From NCBI GenBank assembly GCA_023424015.1, contig JAFAEM010000050.1:1-64000 (forward strand): a stretch of DNA of 64,000 nucleotides, in the 5' to 3' direction. The DNA comes from Bacteroidota bacterium (GTDB taxonomy: Bacteria; Bacteroidota; Bacteroidia; Chitinophagales; Chitinophagaceae). The position numbers and the translations under genes are program-made. Each line of letters opens with the position of its first letter. Within the stretch, counting starts at the first letter, position 1. This document shows positions 27,169-37,053 of the stretch, piece by piece. The notes beneath the pieces were generated by a model that was not told the origin of the DNA, searched no databases, and worked only from the letters and a program-made list of their open reading frames with translations.

Positions 27169-27174
27169 TGGGGA

Positions 27175-27228
27175 AGTTGAATATTGTTGAATGTTGTTGA
27201 AGGTGGTTAGAGGTGGTTGAATGTTGAT
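27175..27228. repeat. GTTGAATGTTG-type short direct repeats
   Basis: The gap between the head-GIN gene and the oxidoreductase is filled by imperfect repeats of GTTGAATGTTGTTGAAGGTGG-like units. Low complexity, non-coding. Confidence 0.55.
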
Positions 27229-27246
27229 TTACCATAACTAAAGCTT

Positions 27247-28608
27247 ATGACATCACGCCGGGATTTTATCAGGCAATCCACGCTGGCAACGGGTGGAGTT
27301 CTTCTTTCCTCGTCTTCTTTTGGGCGGTTTTTTATTGGGAAAAAAACGAAGGTGATTATCATTGGTGCAGGCTTCGCAGGCCTGGCTGCCGCCCTGCAAT
27401 TGTATAAGAAAAAAATTGACTTTATCATTCTGGAGGCGCGCAACCGTATTGGTGGCCGAGTGTTTTCCCATACTATTGACCCGCATGAGAACCTCGTGAT
27501 TGAACTAGGTGCTGAATGGGTTGGCAACTCTCATACACGTGTGCGGGAACTCTGTGATGAGTTTTCACTGGAGTTACAGAATAATCAGTTCGATACACAT
27601 CTGATCTTCCAGGGCAAGTACTATGGGAAGAATGAGTGGGATTACAGTGATGCGTGGAAAGCAAAATTTCAATCCCTGCTCGATGGCTACGATAAAATGA
27701 CGCCAGCCGACAAAATCAGGCTGGATAAGACAGACTGGTGGCGATACCTGGTCAATAATGGTTGTGAGGGCCGCGATCTTGACCTGAGGGAATTACTGGA
27801 TAGCACTGATTTTGGTGAAACGATCAGAAATGTATCTGCCTTTGCAGCGTTGGCCGAGTATGCCGAAAGCAGTGAAAAGAATGAGATGGATCTGAAGATC
27901 AAAGGAGGCAATAGTATGCTGGCTCAAAAGATCGCCGGTACGATCGGTCAGGATAAGATCAAACTGCAACAACGGGTACAGCGTATTGTTCAGCAATCAA
28001 AAGGAGGCGTAAAAGTTTTTTGTGACGGTGGCGAATCGTTTACGGCCGATAAGATCATTTGCACGGTACCCACGTTTGCAGCGCAAAGAATTAAATGGGA
28101 GCCCGGTCTTCCCGCCGACCAGGTAAATGCCATGAACCAGCTCCAGTATGCGCGCATCAATAAAAACCCTTTACTGTTCCGTGAGAGATTCTGGAAAGAT
28201 GAAAGTTTCGATATGGTCACGGATCAGTTACCCCATTATTTTTATCATGCTACTAAAAACCAGGTCTCAGAAAAAGGGGTTTTGATTTCCTATACCATTG
28301 GAGACAAAGCCGCGGTGGTGGCCAACCAGACTGATGAATGGAAAGCCAATATGATCCAGCAAACACTCCAGCCTCATTTTGGCGATGTGAAATCTTTGAT
28401 AGACAAACAGGCCAACTACTACTGGGGCAACGATGAGTTTTCCCGCGGCGCTTATGCACTATATGGAAAAGGACAATGGTTTACCCTCCAGCCTATTCTC
28501 CGCCGTTCGCATATTCATACCCATTTCGCCGGCGAGCACCTCGCTGAATGGCAGGGATTCATGGAAGGAGCGATTGATACCGGCGAGGCTGCCGCTTCGA
28601 GGATTTGA
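27247..28608 (+). CDS. FAD-dependent amine oxidase / oxidoreductase with Tat-type leader
   Basis: 453 residues. The N-terminus 'SRRDFIRQSTLATGG' is a twin-arginine export signal. Next is the FAD-binding 'KVIIIGAGFAGLAAALQL' (GxGxxG) with 'ILEARNRIGGRVFSHTI' (the flavin amine-oxidase GG motif) and near the end 'THFAGEHLAEWQGFMEGAIDTGEAAASRI', the C-terminal FAD contact of the amine-oxidase superfamily. Likely oxidises an amine or related compound in the periplasm; the substrate is unknown. Confidence 0.9.
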   Translation: MTSRRDFIRQSTLATGGVLLSSSSFGRFFIGKKTKVIIIGAGFAGLAAALQLYKKKIDFIILEARNRIGGRVFSHTIDPHENLVIELGAEWVGNSHTRVRELCDEFSLELQNNQFDTHLIFQGKYYGKNEWDYSDAWKAKFQSLLDGYDKMTPADKIRLDKTDWWRYLVNNGCEGRDLDLRELLDSTDFGETIRNVSAFAALAEYAESSEKNEMDLKIKGGNSMLAQKIAGTIGQDKIKLQQRVQRIVQQSKGGVKVFCDGGESFTADKIICTVPTFAAQRIKWEPGLPADQVNAMNQLQYARINKNPLLFRERFWKDESFDMVTDQLPHYFYHATKNQVSEKGVLISYTIGDKAAVVANQTDEWKANMIQQTLQPHFGDVKSLIDKQANYYWGNDEFSRGAYALYGKGQWFTLQPILRRSHIHTHFAGEHLAEWQGFMEGAIDTGEAAASRI

Positions 28609-28665
28609 GGACTTGGGTATTGGGAGATTGTAATCATTGTTGTCCGGAGAACGCTGGAGTGCTAT

Positions 28666-28780
28666 AAACCACGGCGGGCACTGCGAGCACAGCGAAAGGC
28701 GCCTACGTGTTAAAAATCTGCTACGGAGAACAGGACATGATGGTAATACTCTGATGTGTCCGCTGTGTGCGCTGTGGTTT
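28666..28780. repeat. Element with imperfect inverted ends (AAACCACGGC / GCGCTGTGGTTT)
   Basis: Left end AAACCACGGCGGGCACTGCG (28666 on) and right end CCGCTGTGTGCGCTGTGGTTT-type text (28760-28780) are imperfect reverse complements: the reverse complement of the right end is AAACCACAGCGCACACAGCG. About 115 bases in total. It looks like a small non-autonomous or intergenic repeat. Confidence 0.5.
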
Positions 28781-28970
28781 CCTGACACATCGAGGCATTT
28801 GAATTACGACCGGCAAAGAGAACAGTCTTCAGAAAAAATAAAGCAAAGCCCCTGTCAAAGTAAAAGTCATAGAAGCCGCGCGGGTCAAAGGTTGACACAA
28901 TCAAAATTTTATTCCGGAGAGCAATGATTAGTAATTGGAGACCAGGAGCGGATAGCTATCTTGTTGGGAA

Positions 28971-29094
28971 ATCCAGTATCCAGCATCCAGTATCCTGAAT
29001 CGGCCTCACCCCCAGCCCCTCTCCCAAGGAGAGAGGGGAGCCAGAAACATCCAGTATCCAGCATCCAGCTTCCAGTATCCAGCATCCAGCTTCC
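28971..29094. repeat. CCAGTATCCAGCAT repeats flanking a G+C-rich palindrome
   Basis: Left block 28971-28996 and right block 29049-29094 are built from ATCCAGTATCCAGCATCCAG units (right block about two 22-base units with CAGCTTCC). Between them lies a palindrome with 8-bp arms CCCCTCTC (29016-29023) and GAGAGGGG (29031-29038), preceded by GGCCTCACCCCCAG. The right block ends 2 bases before the pbpC stop codon. The palindromic type is one I associate with intergenic repeats of environmental Bacteroidetes. Confidence 0.8.
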
Positions 29095-29095
29095 G

Positions 29096-31429
29096 TCACA
29101 TACTCACATACTTCACCACAATCTTTACATCCTTATTTCTTCCCTTATCATCCGTACATGATATTTTTACCGGTCCTTCGGTGGGAAGGAAGAAAAGCTT
29201 TTCGCCGGCAGCGGTGCTTTTATAAAATTTATTGTCTATATACCAGAATACGCGGCTTACATCGTTGGCTGTTTTGCAAGACAGTTGTAACGGTTCAGGA
29301 TTTTTTCGACTCACGAGGTATTCGGTACCATTGGTGGGAGAAGTTATAACAGGCGCGTTGCCTTTGAAGATCATGTCGCAATCCGGGTTATGGCCGGGGA
29401 TCTTTTGATACACCACGTTATTTTCTTCAAACCAGGCCTGCATGCCCGGATCAATGATCTTATACCATTTTTTCTTGTAATCACTTGCGGGCATACAGGA
29501 TTTGCAATAGGAAAGTTTTTCATCCGGGCTTACCATGATTTCCTGTCGGTCGCTACATGTTTTTGTCGATGATACGAGTGGAATAAAATAGTCGGTCAAC
29601 AGGCTATTGCAATGATCTGAAGGCGGCAGACCTGATTCGCTGCATACCTGCCTGATATCGCAGTCTTCAGGTTGGTTAAACCATTCCCTGTCATTATCAT
29701 AATCGATCGTATTAAAGATCCTGAATAAAAGCGGTGTGGCAATATTGGCGCCGCTGAGATCGGCTACTCCAACACCAGAAAAATTGCCGACCCATACACC
29801 CACTGTATAATTTTTATTATAGCCGATACTCCATGCATCGCGACGGCCATAGCTGGTACCTGTTTTCCAAGCAATTTTTGGCATATGTTCGGTCGCCGAC
29901 CAGTTGAGTGGGAAATCGGGACGATTTACTTTTGAAAGGATCTCATTGATCATATAAGCAGCCGCCGGGCTTACCAGGGTTCTTGAAGTCGCGTTACTTT
30001 CTTCCTGCAGAAATGAAAGCGGCCGGAATTTGCCATTATTTGCGAAAGCGGCAAACAAGCCTGTCAGCTCTTCCAGTGAAGTACCACAACCACCAAGGAT
30101 CATCGACAACCCCAGTTTGCGCCGGTCTTTCTGAACCTGTTTGAAATCGGATTGTACCAGGGCTTGTATCAGTTTCTCCTGACCCAGTTGCCTGAGTTGT
30201 TTAACAGCAGGGATATTTAGAGAATGTTCAAGGGCGTATTGCGAAGTGACAAAGCCGTTGAACTTTTTATCATAATTCTCCGGCGCATAGCCTTCATAGT
30301 TTACCGGTACATCGGTTATCATCGTTTTCGGTGTCAGCAGGCCTTCGTCAAAACACAGCGCGTATAGTATTGGTTTGAGTGTACTGCCCGGTTGCCTGAC
30401 AGCGTTGGCTCCGTTTACCTGGCCACCGTCGGTAGTATCATAAAAATTAGAGGAGCCGATATAACTAATGACCTTGTTTGTTTTATTGTCTACAATGACG
30501 ACAGCAGCATTTTTTATATTCCTCAGCTTTTGTACCCGGATATAATCTTCTACGATCTTTTCGGCCTTGAGTTGGGTATTCAGGTCGATGCTGGTCCTGA
30601 TAATAGTTTGATCGGACAAACCGGCCTGTCTTTTCAACTTTAGGGAAAGATGTGGGATGTAGTGGGGTACGGTATTTCGGGTGGCATGCAGTGGTTCGGC
30701 CAGTGCATCCTCAATTTCTTTTTTGGAGAAAACTCTATCTGTAGCGAATTTATGCAGCCACCTATTTCGCTCCGTTACGATCCGGTCATTGTACCTGCCC
30801 ATCACGAGTGAGGAAGGCCGGTTGGGTATGATGCTTAGCGCGGTGATCTCGGCCAGCGATAAATGGTCGGGGTTTTTATTGAAATATAAGAACGCCGCGG
30901 TCTTTACCCCCTCGATATTACCACCATAGGGAACGAGGTTAAGATACATCTGGAGTATCTCGTTCTTGGAATATTTCCATTCCAGTTGGAATGCACGGAA
31001 TGTTTCCCTGGCTTTACTAAAAATATTTCTTCGTCCTGGCTCAAGCACTCTGGCTACCTGCATCGTAATGGTGCTGGCACCTGATGTTCGCTTCATCCGC
31101 AACAGGTTTTTGACAAATGCGCGGCCAACTGAAAAAGGATTCACTCCCGGATGATAATAGAAATATTTGTCCTCTTTGGCGACAATGGTCTTGCGAAGCA
31201 GGGGAGAGATCTCATTGAGCTCTGTTTTCATCCGCCATTTGTCATCACTGGTCAGATAAGCATTGATCATCTCGCCTTTATTGCTGGTTATGACCGTGGA
31301 GTATTCAATTTTGTCGGGCAACGGGAACAGCAGGTTGAACAACAGGAACAGGGTAAACGTGGCCAGCAGGAATATTCCCGTGCGTTTCAATAAGAGCAGC
31401 AATGTTTTCCTGTTGAGTTTCAATTTCAT
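29096..31429 (-). CDS. pbpC: Penicillin-binding protein 1C (bifunctional glycosyltransferase/transpeptidase)
   Basis: 777 residues. N-terminal membrane anchor (about 17-37), GT51 glycosyltransferase with catalytic Glu86 in 'AKEDKYFYYHPG' and 'SGASTITMQVAR', then a transpeptidase domain with Ser349-x-x-Lys352 in 'RQPGSTLKPILY', the SxN triad in 'EHSLNIPAV' and KTG in 'WKTGTSYGRRDAW', and a C-terminal BiPBP_C beta domain (about 690-777). Polymerises and cross-links peptidoglycan. Transcribed divergently from the alpha-2-macroglobulin gene, the conserved pbpC/A2M pairing seen across bacteria. Confidence 0.96.
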   Translation of the reverse strand: MKLKLNRKTLLLLLKRTGIFLLATFTLFLLFNLLFPLPDKIEYSTVITSNKGEMINAYLTSDDKWRMKTELNEISPLLRKTIVAKEDKYFYYHPGVNPFSVGRAFVKNLLRMKRTSGASTITMQVARVLEPGRRNIFSKARETFRAFQLEWKYSKNEILQMYLNLVPYGGNIEGVKTAAFLYFNKNPDHLSLAEITALSIIPNRPSSLVMGRYNDRIVTERNRWLHKFATDRVFSKKEIEDALAEPLHATRNTVPHYIPHLSLKLKRQAGLSDQTIIRTSIDLNTQLKAEKIVEDYIRVQKLRNIKNAAVVIVDNKTNKVISYIGSSNFYDTTDGGQVNGANAVRQPGSTLKPILYALCFDEGLLTPKTMITDVPVNYEGYAPENYDKKFNGFVTSQYALEHSLNIPAVKQLRQLGQEKLIQALVQSDFKQVQKDRRKLGLSMILGGCGTSLEELTGLFAAFANNGKFRPLSFLQEESNATSRTLVSPAAAYMINEILSKVNRPDFPLNWSATEHMPKIAWKTGTSYGRRDAWSIGYNKNYTVGVWVGNFSGVGVADLSGANIATPLLFRIFNTIDYDNDREWFNQPEDCDIRQVCSESGLPPSDHCNSLLTDYFIPLVSSTKTCSDRQEIMVSPDEKLSYCKSCMPASDYKKKWYKIIDPGMQAWFEENNVVYQKIPGHNPDCDMIFKGNAPVITSPTNGTEYLVSRKNPEPLQLSCKTANDVSRVFWYIDNKFYKSTAAGEKLFFLPTEGPVKISCTDDKGRNKDVKIVVKYVSM

Positions 31430-31603
31430 TCTCTGAATGTTACATGTGGTTGCATTATCCTGCAGACAAACCTACTTAACAAAATATTACATGTCTGCAT
31501 CCATGGATAATTTTAGGATAAAAAGATGATGATCCTGAGTTTCCGGTTCATCAAATTTCTTTATCTTCTCATTTCAAAGCGAACCATTTAACCAAACCTT
31601 AAT

Positions 31604-34600
31604 ATGCAATTCCGTTTTATCTTCTTGCTTGCAGGACTCGTTTTTACTATGTCCTGCAACAAAAACGCCGTCAGTCTTTCTTACACAAATGCAAAGGACG
31701 AAGTTCCGTTACTGGGAAACCTGGTATTCCGTTTTTCACAAAGCATGGTCAAAGATTCGATGCTGAATGTATGGGATTCCACTGAGTACATCAGTTTTGA
31801 ACCCGCCATACCTGGCAGGTTCAGGTGGGAGAGCCCGGATCAACTCGTTTTTTCTCCTGCACAACCTCTTAATCCCGCTACAGACTACAAAGCCAGGGTT
31901 AAGAATTCGGTGCTTCGATTCAGCAAATTTGACGATATAAAAGACGGGGACAAGATCAGTTTCCATACACCCGGGCTCACTCTGGATAACTCACAGATTA
32001 CCTGGGTGGGTGAAAGCAGTACCTCAGCGGTACCGCAACTTGACCTCCTTTTTAATTACCGTGTCAATCCCGAAAGCCTGAAAGAAAGGATGACGATCGA
32101 AGTCGAAGGCAAAAAAGCAGAATATGCGATCATTACAGCATCTCCGGAAAACAGGATTGCCGTGAGGATCAACGGTCTTAAAAATGAAGACAAAGACCTT
32201 GATGCACGGGTGACCATTGATAAAGGATTGAAACCTGAAGCAGGTAATAATGCTTTGGCTGAACCGATTAAAGCATCTTTGATCGTTCCTTCACCCTATG
32301 TACTTAGCATCCTCGAAATGGAAGCACAGCACGACGGGACGGAAGGAACAGTACGGGTGGTTACCAGTCAGCAGTTGTCAAGTGAGAATATAAAACCTTT
32401 ACTTCAACTGGATCCAAACCTCGGCTTTTCCGTAGAGCAGAATGAAAACGGGTTCACTTTACGCAGTGATAAGTTTGATGTAAGCAAAACTTATGCGTTG
32501 ACGATTTATAAGGGCCTGCGTGGTAAAATTGGAGGCGTGCTAAAAGAAGATTATTCAGGAAGTGTGGCTTTCGGTGAGTTGGAAGCTAATATCAGGTTTG
32601 CAAACAGCAAAGCAGTTTATCTTTCCAAAAATGGCGGCAAGAATATAGAAGTGCAGATCACTAATGTGCCAAAAGTGAAACTGGTGATCTCCAAGATCTA
32701 TGAAAACAATCTCCTTCTTTCACAACGCTATGGTTACTATCCAAAGGAGACCTCCAGCCGATATGCAAGTTATGATGGTGGCTATGATGATGGCTATTAT
32801 GACGATGGTTATACCGATGTGATGCTGGGTGATGTGGTTTATGAAAAGGAACTCGACACCAGGACGCTTCCTAAAAGCGGGGCTGGCAGGTTGCTCAACT
32901 TATCACAGTTTGAAGACCGGCTTCCCGATTTCAAAGGTGTATATCATATTGTGATCCGTTCGATGGATAGTTATTGGGTAAGGGACAGCCGTTTTGTGTC
33001 TCTATCGGATCTGGGATTGATAGTACGGGAAGGACAGGATAAGATCTTTGTCTTCTCCAATTCTATTAAAACGGCCATGCCGGTAAATGGTGTGAACGTA
33101 TCAGTGTATGCGGCCAATAACCAATTGATTGGAACAGGTGCTACTGATGGGAATGGCGTTGCGGAGATCAACTGGTCCAGTAAAGATTTTGCCGGTTTCA
33201 AACCGGCCATGGTGATTGCAAAAACCGCTGACGATTTCAATTTCCTGCCCTTCAATAATACTCGTGTCAATACATCAAGATTCGAAGTGGGAGGTAAAAG
33301 AGGAAATTCTTCTGGACTCGACGCATTTATCTATGGTGAAAGAGATATCTACAGGCCGGGTGAGAAAGTGAATTTTTCTGTAATCATCCGCGACAGGCAA
33401 TGGAAGGCGCCAGGTGATATACCTCTCAAGATAAAATTCCTGATGCCGAATGGTAAAGAGCTTAAATCATTCCGCAAAACACTAAATGAACAAGGTTCTA
33501 TCGAGGGAAGTATTGATATCGGAACGGCTGCCATCACCGGCAGCTACAACCTGGAAGTGTATACGTCAAATGATGTGTTACTTTCTGCTAAAAGTTTTTC
33601 AATAGAGGAATTTGTACCTGATCGTATCCGGGTTTCTACCAAACTGGATAAAACCTCATTAAAACCGGGTGAGTCTTCGGTATTGTCTTTGAATGCCATG
33701 AACTTCTTTGGGCCGCCTGCTGCCAACCGTAACTATGAGATGGAAATACAGGTGAGGCAAAAAAACTTTTCGCCTGCCAAATTCGAGAACTTTGATTTTT
33801 CGCTGGCAAACCAGAATAGTTTTTTTGATAAGCAGGTAAAAGAAGGGAAGACTGATGCGGAAGGTAATGCAACGGAAAAATACCAGGTGCCAGCCACATA
33901 CTCCAATATGGGCTTGCTGCAGACGAATTTTTATACCACGGTGTTTGATGAAACCGGCCGGCCGGTAAGCAGGCTGAGTACAGCAGATATCTATACGCAG
34001 GATGTGTTCTTTGGTATTCGTCATGACTGGTTTTATTATTATCCGCTCAATCAACCCGTTAAATTCCAGTTGGCGGCTGTGAGCAGGGAAGGAAATGGGA
34101 CCAACGCATCAGCACGGGTAGAGGTGGTAAAGCATGAATACAAAACCGTGCTTGCAAGAAGCGGCAGTTATTTCCGCTATGAATCCCAGAAGCAGGACAA
34201 AGTGATGACGGAGAATAAGATCAGTGTCGGGGCCAGTACCGAGTATAGTTACATTCCACGTTCACCTGGTGATTACGAGTTGAGAGTTTATCTGCCGGGT
34301 GCAAACAACTATGTCAGCCGTAGTTTTTATAGTTATGGATCATGGGGTGGTGACAATAATTCCTTTGAAGTAAGTAATGAAGGAAATATCGAGATCGAGC
34401 TGGATAAAAAGTCTTACCTCAGCGGCGAGACGGTAAAAGCTTTGTTTAAAGCACCATTTGACGGCCGTATGCTGGTGACCCTGGAGACAGATCGTGTCGT
34501 TTCACATCAATACGTTGAAGTCAATAGTCGTAATGCTAGTCTTGACTTGAAATTATCAGGCGACCATATACCTAATGTGTATATCACCGCCACGCTGATA

Positions 34601-37003
34601 AAACCACATGAGGTAACAGATATTCCTCTTACGGTGGCGCATGGTTTCCAGAATGTAAAAGTGGAAGAAAAGAGCCGTAAGATCGCGGTGGAGATCGAGG
34701 CGCAAAAAAATGCCCGTTCAAAAACCAGGCAAAAGATAAGGGTAAAAGCGGCGCCTGGTAGTTTTGTTACCCTCTCTGCCGTGGATAACGGTGTGTTGCA
34801 GATCAGCAATTTTAAAACACCGGATCCTTATGAATACTTCTATCAGAAAAGGGCGTTGCAGGTGAGTTCGTATGATCTGTACCCGCTATTGTTTGCTGAG
34901 CTTAGAGCCAAACTGAGCAGCACCGGGGGTGACGCAGAGCTCAGTATGGAAAAACGCGTAAATCCTATGCCGGCTAAAAGAATTAAAGTAATAAGTTATT
35001 GGAGCGGGATAAAAAAAGCGAATGGCAACGGATTAGCGGAATTTGAAGTGGATATTCCACCGTTTAGTGGTGAAGTTCGCCTGATGGCGATTTCTTATAA
35101 GGATCAACATTTCGGTGCAGCTGAAAATACCATGACGATTGCTGATCCAGTCGTAATTAGTACAGCCCTGCCCAGGTTCCTTAGTCCTGGCGATACAGCA
35201 TTTGTACCGGTTACGCTGAGTAATACAACTGGGAAAAGCGCATCACTCACCGCGAAAATAGAAGCGTCGGGTCCATTACAAATCATAGGTGGCAGCAGCC
35301 AGTCAGTTGCCGTCAATGCAAACAGTGAGGGCCGTGCAGGGTTTAGTGTAGCTGCCAGTTCTGCCCTGGGAGTAGGTAATATTAAAATATCTGTGGATGG
35401 TATGGGTGAGAAATTCATCGATGAAACACAAATTTCGGTGCGTCCGCCATCAACATTGCAGAAAATATCCGGCAGCGGTTCAATAGGCGGTGGAAGTACT
35501 GGGAAGATCAATATCGGTTTGAGTGATTTTATTGAAGGAAGTACGGATTATAACCTTGTCGTCAGTCGGTCGCCGGTAGTAGAGCTTGGTGATCACCTGC
35601 GTTACCTGGTGCAATATCCCTATGGCTGTTCGGAACAAACTATTTCAGCTGCTTTCCCGCAATTGTACTACGGAGATATTGCTGATCTGATGCAATTGAA
35701 TACGCAGAATAAACTAAATGCCAACAGTAACATACTGGAAGCCATTCGAAAAATAAAAATGCGGCAGTTGTATAACGGCGCGGTTGTGATGTGGGATGGG
35801 GAGAGTCGCGAGGACTGGTGGACTACGGCCTATGCTGCGCATTTCCTGCTGGAAGCCAAAAAAGCCGGCTTTGATGTGGATAATAGCCTGCTGCAAACGA
35901 TGCTTAGTTACCTGAGCAACCGGTTGAAGAAAAAGGAAACGATCACTTATTACTACAACAGGAACCAGAATAAAAAGATTGCGCCGAAGGAAGTGACTTA
36001 CAGTCTTTATGTTTTGGCGCTGGCAGGCCAGCCCAATGTTCCGGCCATGAACTATTACAAAGCGAAACCCGAGATACTGGCCCTCGACAGCCGTTACTTA
36101 CTTTCAGCTGCCTATGCCACTGCAGGTGATAAAAAATCATTTACCGCTTTACTGCCCGCGGCATTCACCGGGGAAGAATCTGTTGCGCAAACCGGGGGTA
36201 GTTATTATTCTGATGTACGCGATGAAGCGATTGCATTGAATGCTTTGCTTGAAGCCGATCCTGGCAATAGCCAGGTTCCCGTGATGGCAAAGCATGTTGC
36301 TGATAAACTAAAAGCCCGTCGCTGGTTAAGTACACAGGAACGCGCGTTTGCATTTCTTGCTCTTGGAAAAGTTTCACGTTCGGCCAACCAGTCTACTGCT
36401 ACAGCGAATGTAAAAGTGAATGGTAAGGTGGTTGCAAAAGTTGAGGGCGGACAATGGCGAGGAGACAAAGCGGCTTTGAAAGGAACGGCGATAGAAATTG
36501 AAACAAAAGGGAGTGGCAGTCTCTATTATTTTTGGCAGGCTGAAGGTATCAGCAGCAGCGGCGCTTACCAGGAAGTTGATAATTATCTTAAAGTGAGAAA
36601 GCGTTTTTACAACAGGTTTGGACAAGCCGTTTCAGGAAACGAGTTTAAGCAGAATGAACTGATCATTGTTGGTATCACATTGGACAGGGCTTTTTCCACT
36701 TCAATTGAAAACGTGGTTATCACCGATCTGTTGCCCGCTGGATTTGAAATTGAAAATCCCCGGACCAAAGATATTCCGGGTATGGACTGGATCAAAGATG
36801 CTTCCACACCGACCTCATTGGATGTGCGTGACGACAGGATTCATTTTTTTGTCGACGCCTATAATAACCGTCAGACCTATTATTACGCAGTGCGTGCAGT
36901 TTCACCCGGACGCTATAAAATGGGACCTGTTAGTGCGGACGCGATGTATAACGGAGAGTATCATTCATATCACGGGGCAGGCGTGATAAATATTGTTCAA
37001 TAA
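31604..37003 (+). CDS. Bacterial alpha-2-macroglobulin, thioester-containing lipoprotein
   Basis: 1799 residues. Lipobox 'LVFTMSC' (Cys18) anchors it to a membrane. Tandem MG-type beta domains, including 'YGERDIYRPGEKVNFSVII' (MG/A2M_N signature), an A2M domain around 'RIKVISYWSGIKKANGNGLAEFEVDIPPF'-type text, and the thioester motif C1342-S-E-Q1345 in 'VQYPYGCSEQTISAAFPQ', followed by the alpha-alpha toroid with 'YTATAYAAHFL'-like repeats. Traps attacking proteases by covalent capture. Paired with pbpC: together they are thought to protect and repair the cell wall after protease or envelope breach. Confidence 0.95.
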   Translation: MQFRFIFLLAGLVFTMSCNKNAVSLSYTNAKDEVPLLGNLVFRFSQSMVKDSMLNVWDSTEYISFEPAIPGRFRWESPDQLVFSPAQPLNPATDYKARVKNSVLRFSKFDDIKDGDKISFHTPGLTLDNSQITWVGESSTSAVPQLDLLFNYRVNPESLKERMTIEVEGKKAEYAIITASPENRIAVRINGLKNEDKDLDARVTIDKGLKPEAGNNALAEPIKASLIVPSPYVLSILEMEAQHDGTEGTVRVVTSQQLSSENIKPLLQLDPNLGFSVEQNENGFTLRSDKFDVSKTYALTIYKGLRGKIGGVLKEDYSGSVAFGELEANIRFANSKAVYLSKNGGKNIEVQITNVPKVKLVISKIYENNLLLSQRYGYYPKETSSRYASYDGGYDDGYYDDGYTDVMLGDVVYEKELDTRTLPKSGAGRLLNLSQFEDRLPDFKGVYHIVIRSMDSYWVRDSRFVSLSDLGLIVREGQDKIFVFSNSIKTAMPVNGVNVSVYAANNQLIGTGATDGNGVAEINWSSKDFAGFKPAMVIAKTADDFNFLPFNNTRVNTSRFEVGGKRGNSSGLDAFIYGERDIYRPGEKVNFSVIIRDRQWKAPGDIPLKIKFLMPNGKELKSFRKTLNEQGSIEGSIDIGTAAITGSYNLEVYTSNDVLLSAKSFSIEEFVPDRIRVSTKLDKTSLKPGESSVLSLNAMNFFGPPAANRNYEMEIQVRQKNFSPAKFENFDFSLANQNSFFDKQVKEGKTDAEGNATEKYQVPATYSNMGLLQTNFYTTVFDETGRPVSRLSTADIYTQDVFFGIRHDWFYYYPLNQPVKFQLAAVSREGNGTNASARVEVVKHEYKTVLARSGSYFRYESQKQDKVMTENKISVGASTEYSYIPRSPGDYELRVYLPGANNYVSRSFYSYGSWGGDNNSFEVSNEGNIEIELDKKSYLSGETVKALFKAPFDGRMLVTLETDRVVSHQYVEVNSRNASLDLKLSGDHIPNVYITATLIKPHEVTDIPLTVAHGFQNVKVEEKSRKIAVEIEAQKNARSKTRQKIRVKAAPGSFVTLSAVDNGVLQISNFKTPDPYEYFYQKRALQVSSYDLYPLLFAELRAKLSSTGGDAELSMEKRVNPMPAKRIKVISYWSGIKKANGNGLAEFEVDIPPFSGEVRLMAISYKDQHFGAAENTMTIADPVVISTALPRFLSPGDTAFVPVTLSNTTGKSASLTAKIEASGPLQIIGGSSQSVAVNANSEGRAGFSVAASSALGVGNIKISVDGMGEKFIDETQISVRPPSTLQKISGSGSIGGGSTGKINIGLSDFIEGSTDYNLVVSRSPVVELGDHLRYLVQYPYGCSEQTISAAFPQLYYGDIADLMQLNTQNKLNANSNILEAIRKIKMRQLYNGAVVMWDGESREDWWTTAYAAHFLLEAKKAGFDVDNSLLQTMLSYLSNRLKKKETITYYYNRNQNKKIAPKEVTYSLYVLALAGQPNVPAMNYYKAKPEILALDSRYLLSAAYATAGDKKSFTALLPAAFTGEESVAQTGGSYYSDVRDEAIALNALLEADPGNSQVPVMAKHVADKLKARRWLSTQERAFAFLALGKVSRSANQSTATANVKVNGKVVAKVEGGQWRGDKAALKGTAIEIETKGSGSLYYFWQAEGISSSGAYQEVDNYLKVRKRFYNRFGQAVSGNEFKQNELIIVGITLDRAFSTSIENVVITDLLPAGFEIENPRTKDIPGMDWIKDASTPTSLDVRDDRIHFFVDAYNNRQTYYYAVRAVSPGRYKMGPVSADAMYNGEYHSYHGAGVINIVQ

Positions 37004-37014
37004 TTAGTATCGTA

Positions 37015-37053
37015 AATAGGATTGGGAGATAAGATTCACTCCCAATTCCTATT
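37015..37053. terminator. Long hairpin between convergent genes
   Basis: Left arm AATAGGATTGGGAG (37015-37028) pairs with CTCCCAATTCCTATT (37039-37053) with a single bulged base, loop of 10. It sits 12 bases after the A2M stop and overlaps the stop of the convergent gene at 37049. No strong T-run follows, so it may be a bidirectional terminator or an RNA-stabilising hairpin. Confidence 0.6.

Larger units (their letters stand above)
28609..29095. other. Intergenic region rich in repeat remnants
   Basis: 487 bases between the oxidoreductase and the 3' end of pbpC. No real gene: open frames through it are low complexity. It contains an inverted-repeat pair (28666-28780) and a palindrome flanked by CCAGTATCCAGCAT repeats (28971-29094), described separately. 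Confidence 0.8.

Noticed and set aside
28637..28927. 96-codon open frame on plus in the repeat-rich gap
   Set aside because: Composed of repeat remnants and disordered text; no conserved feature.
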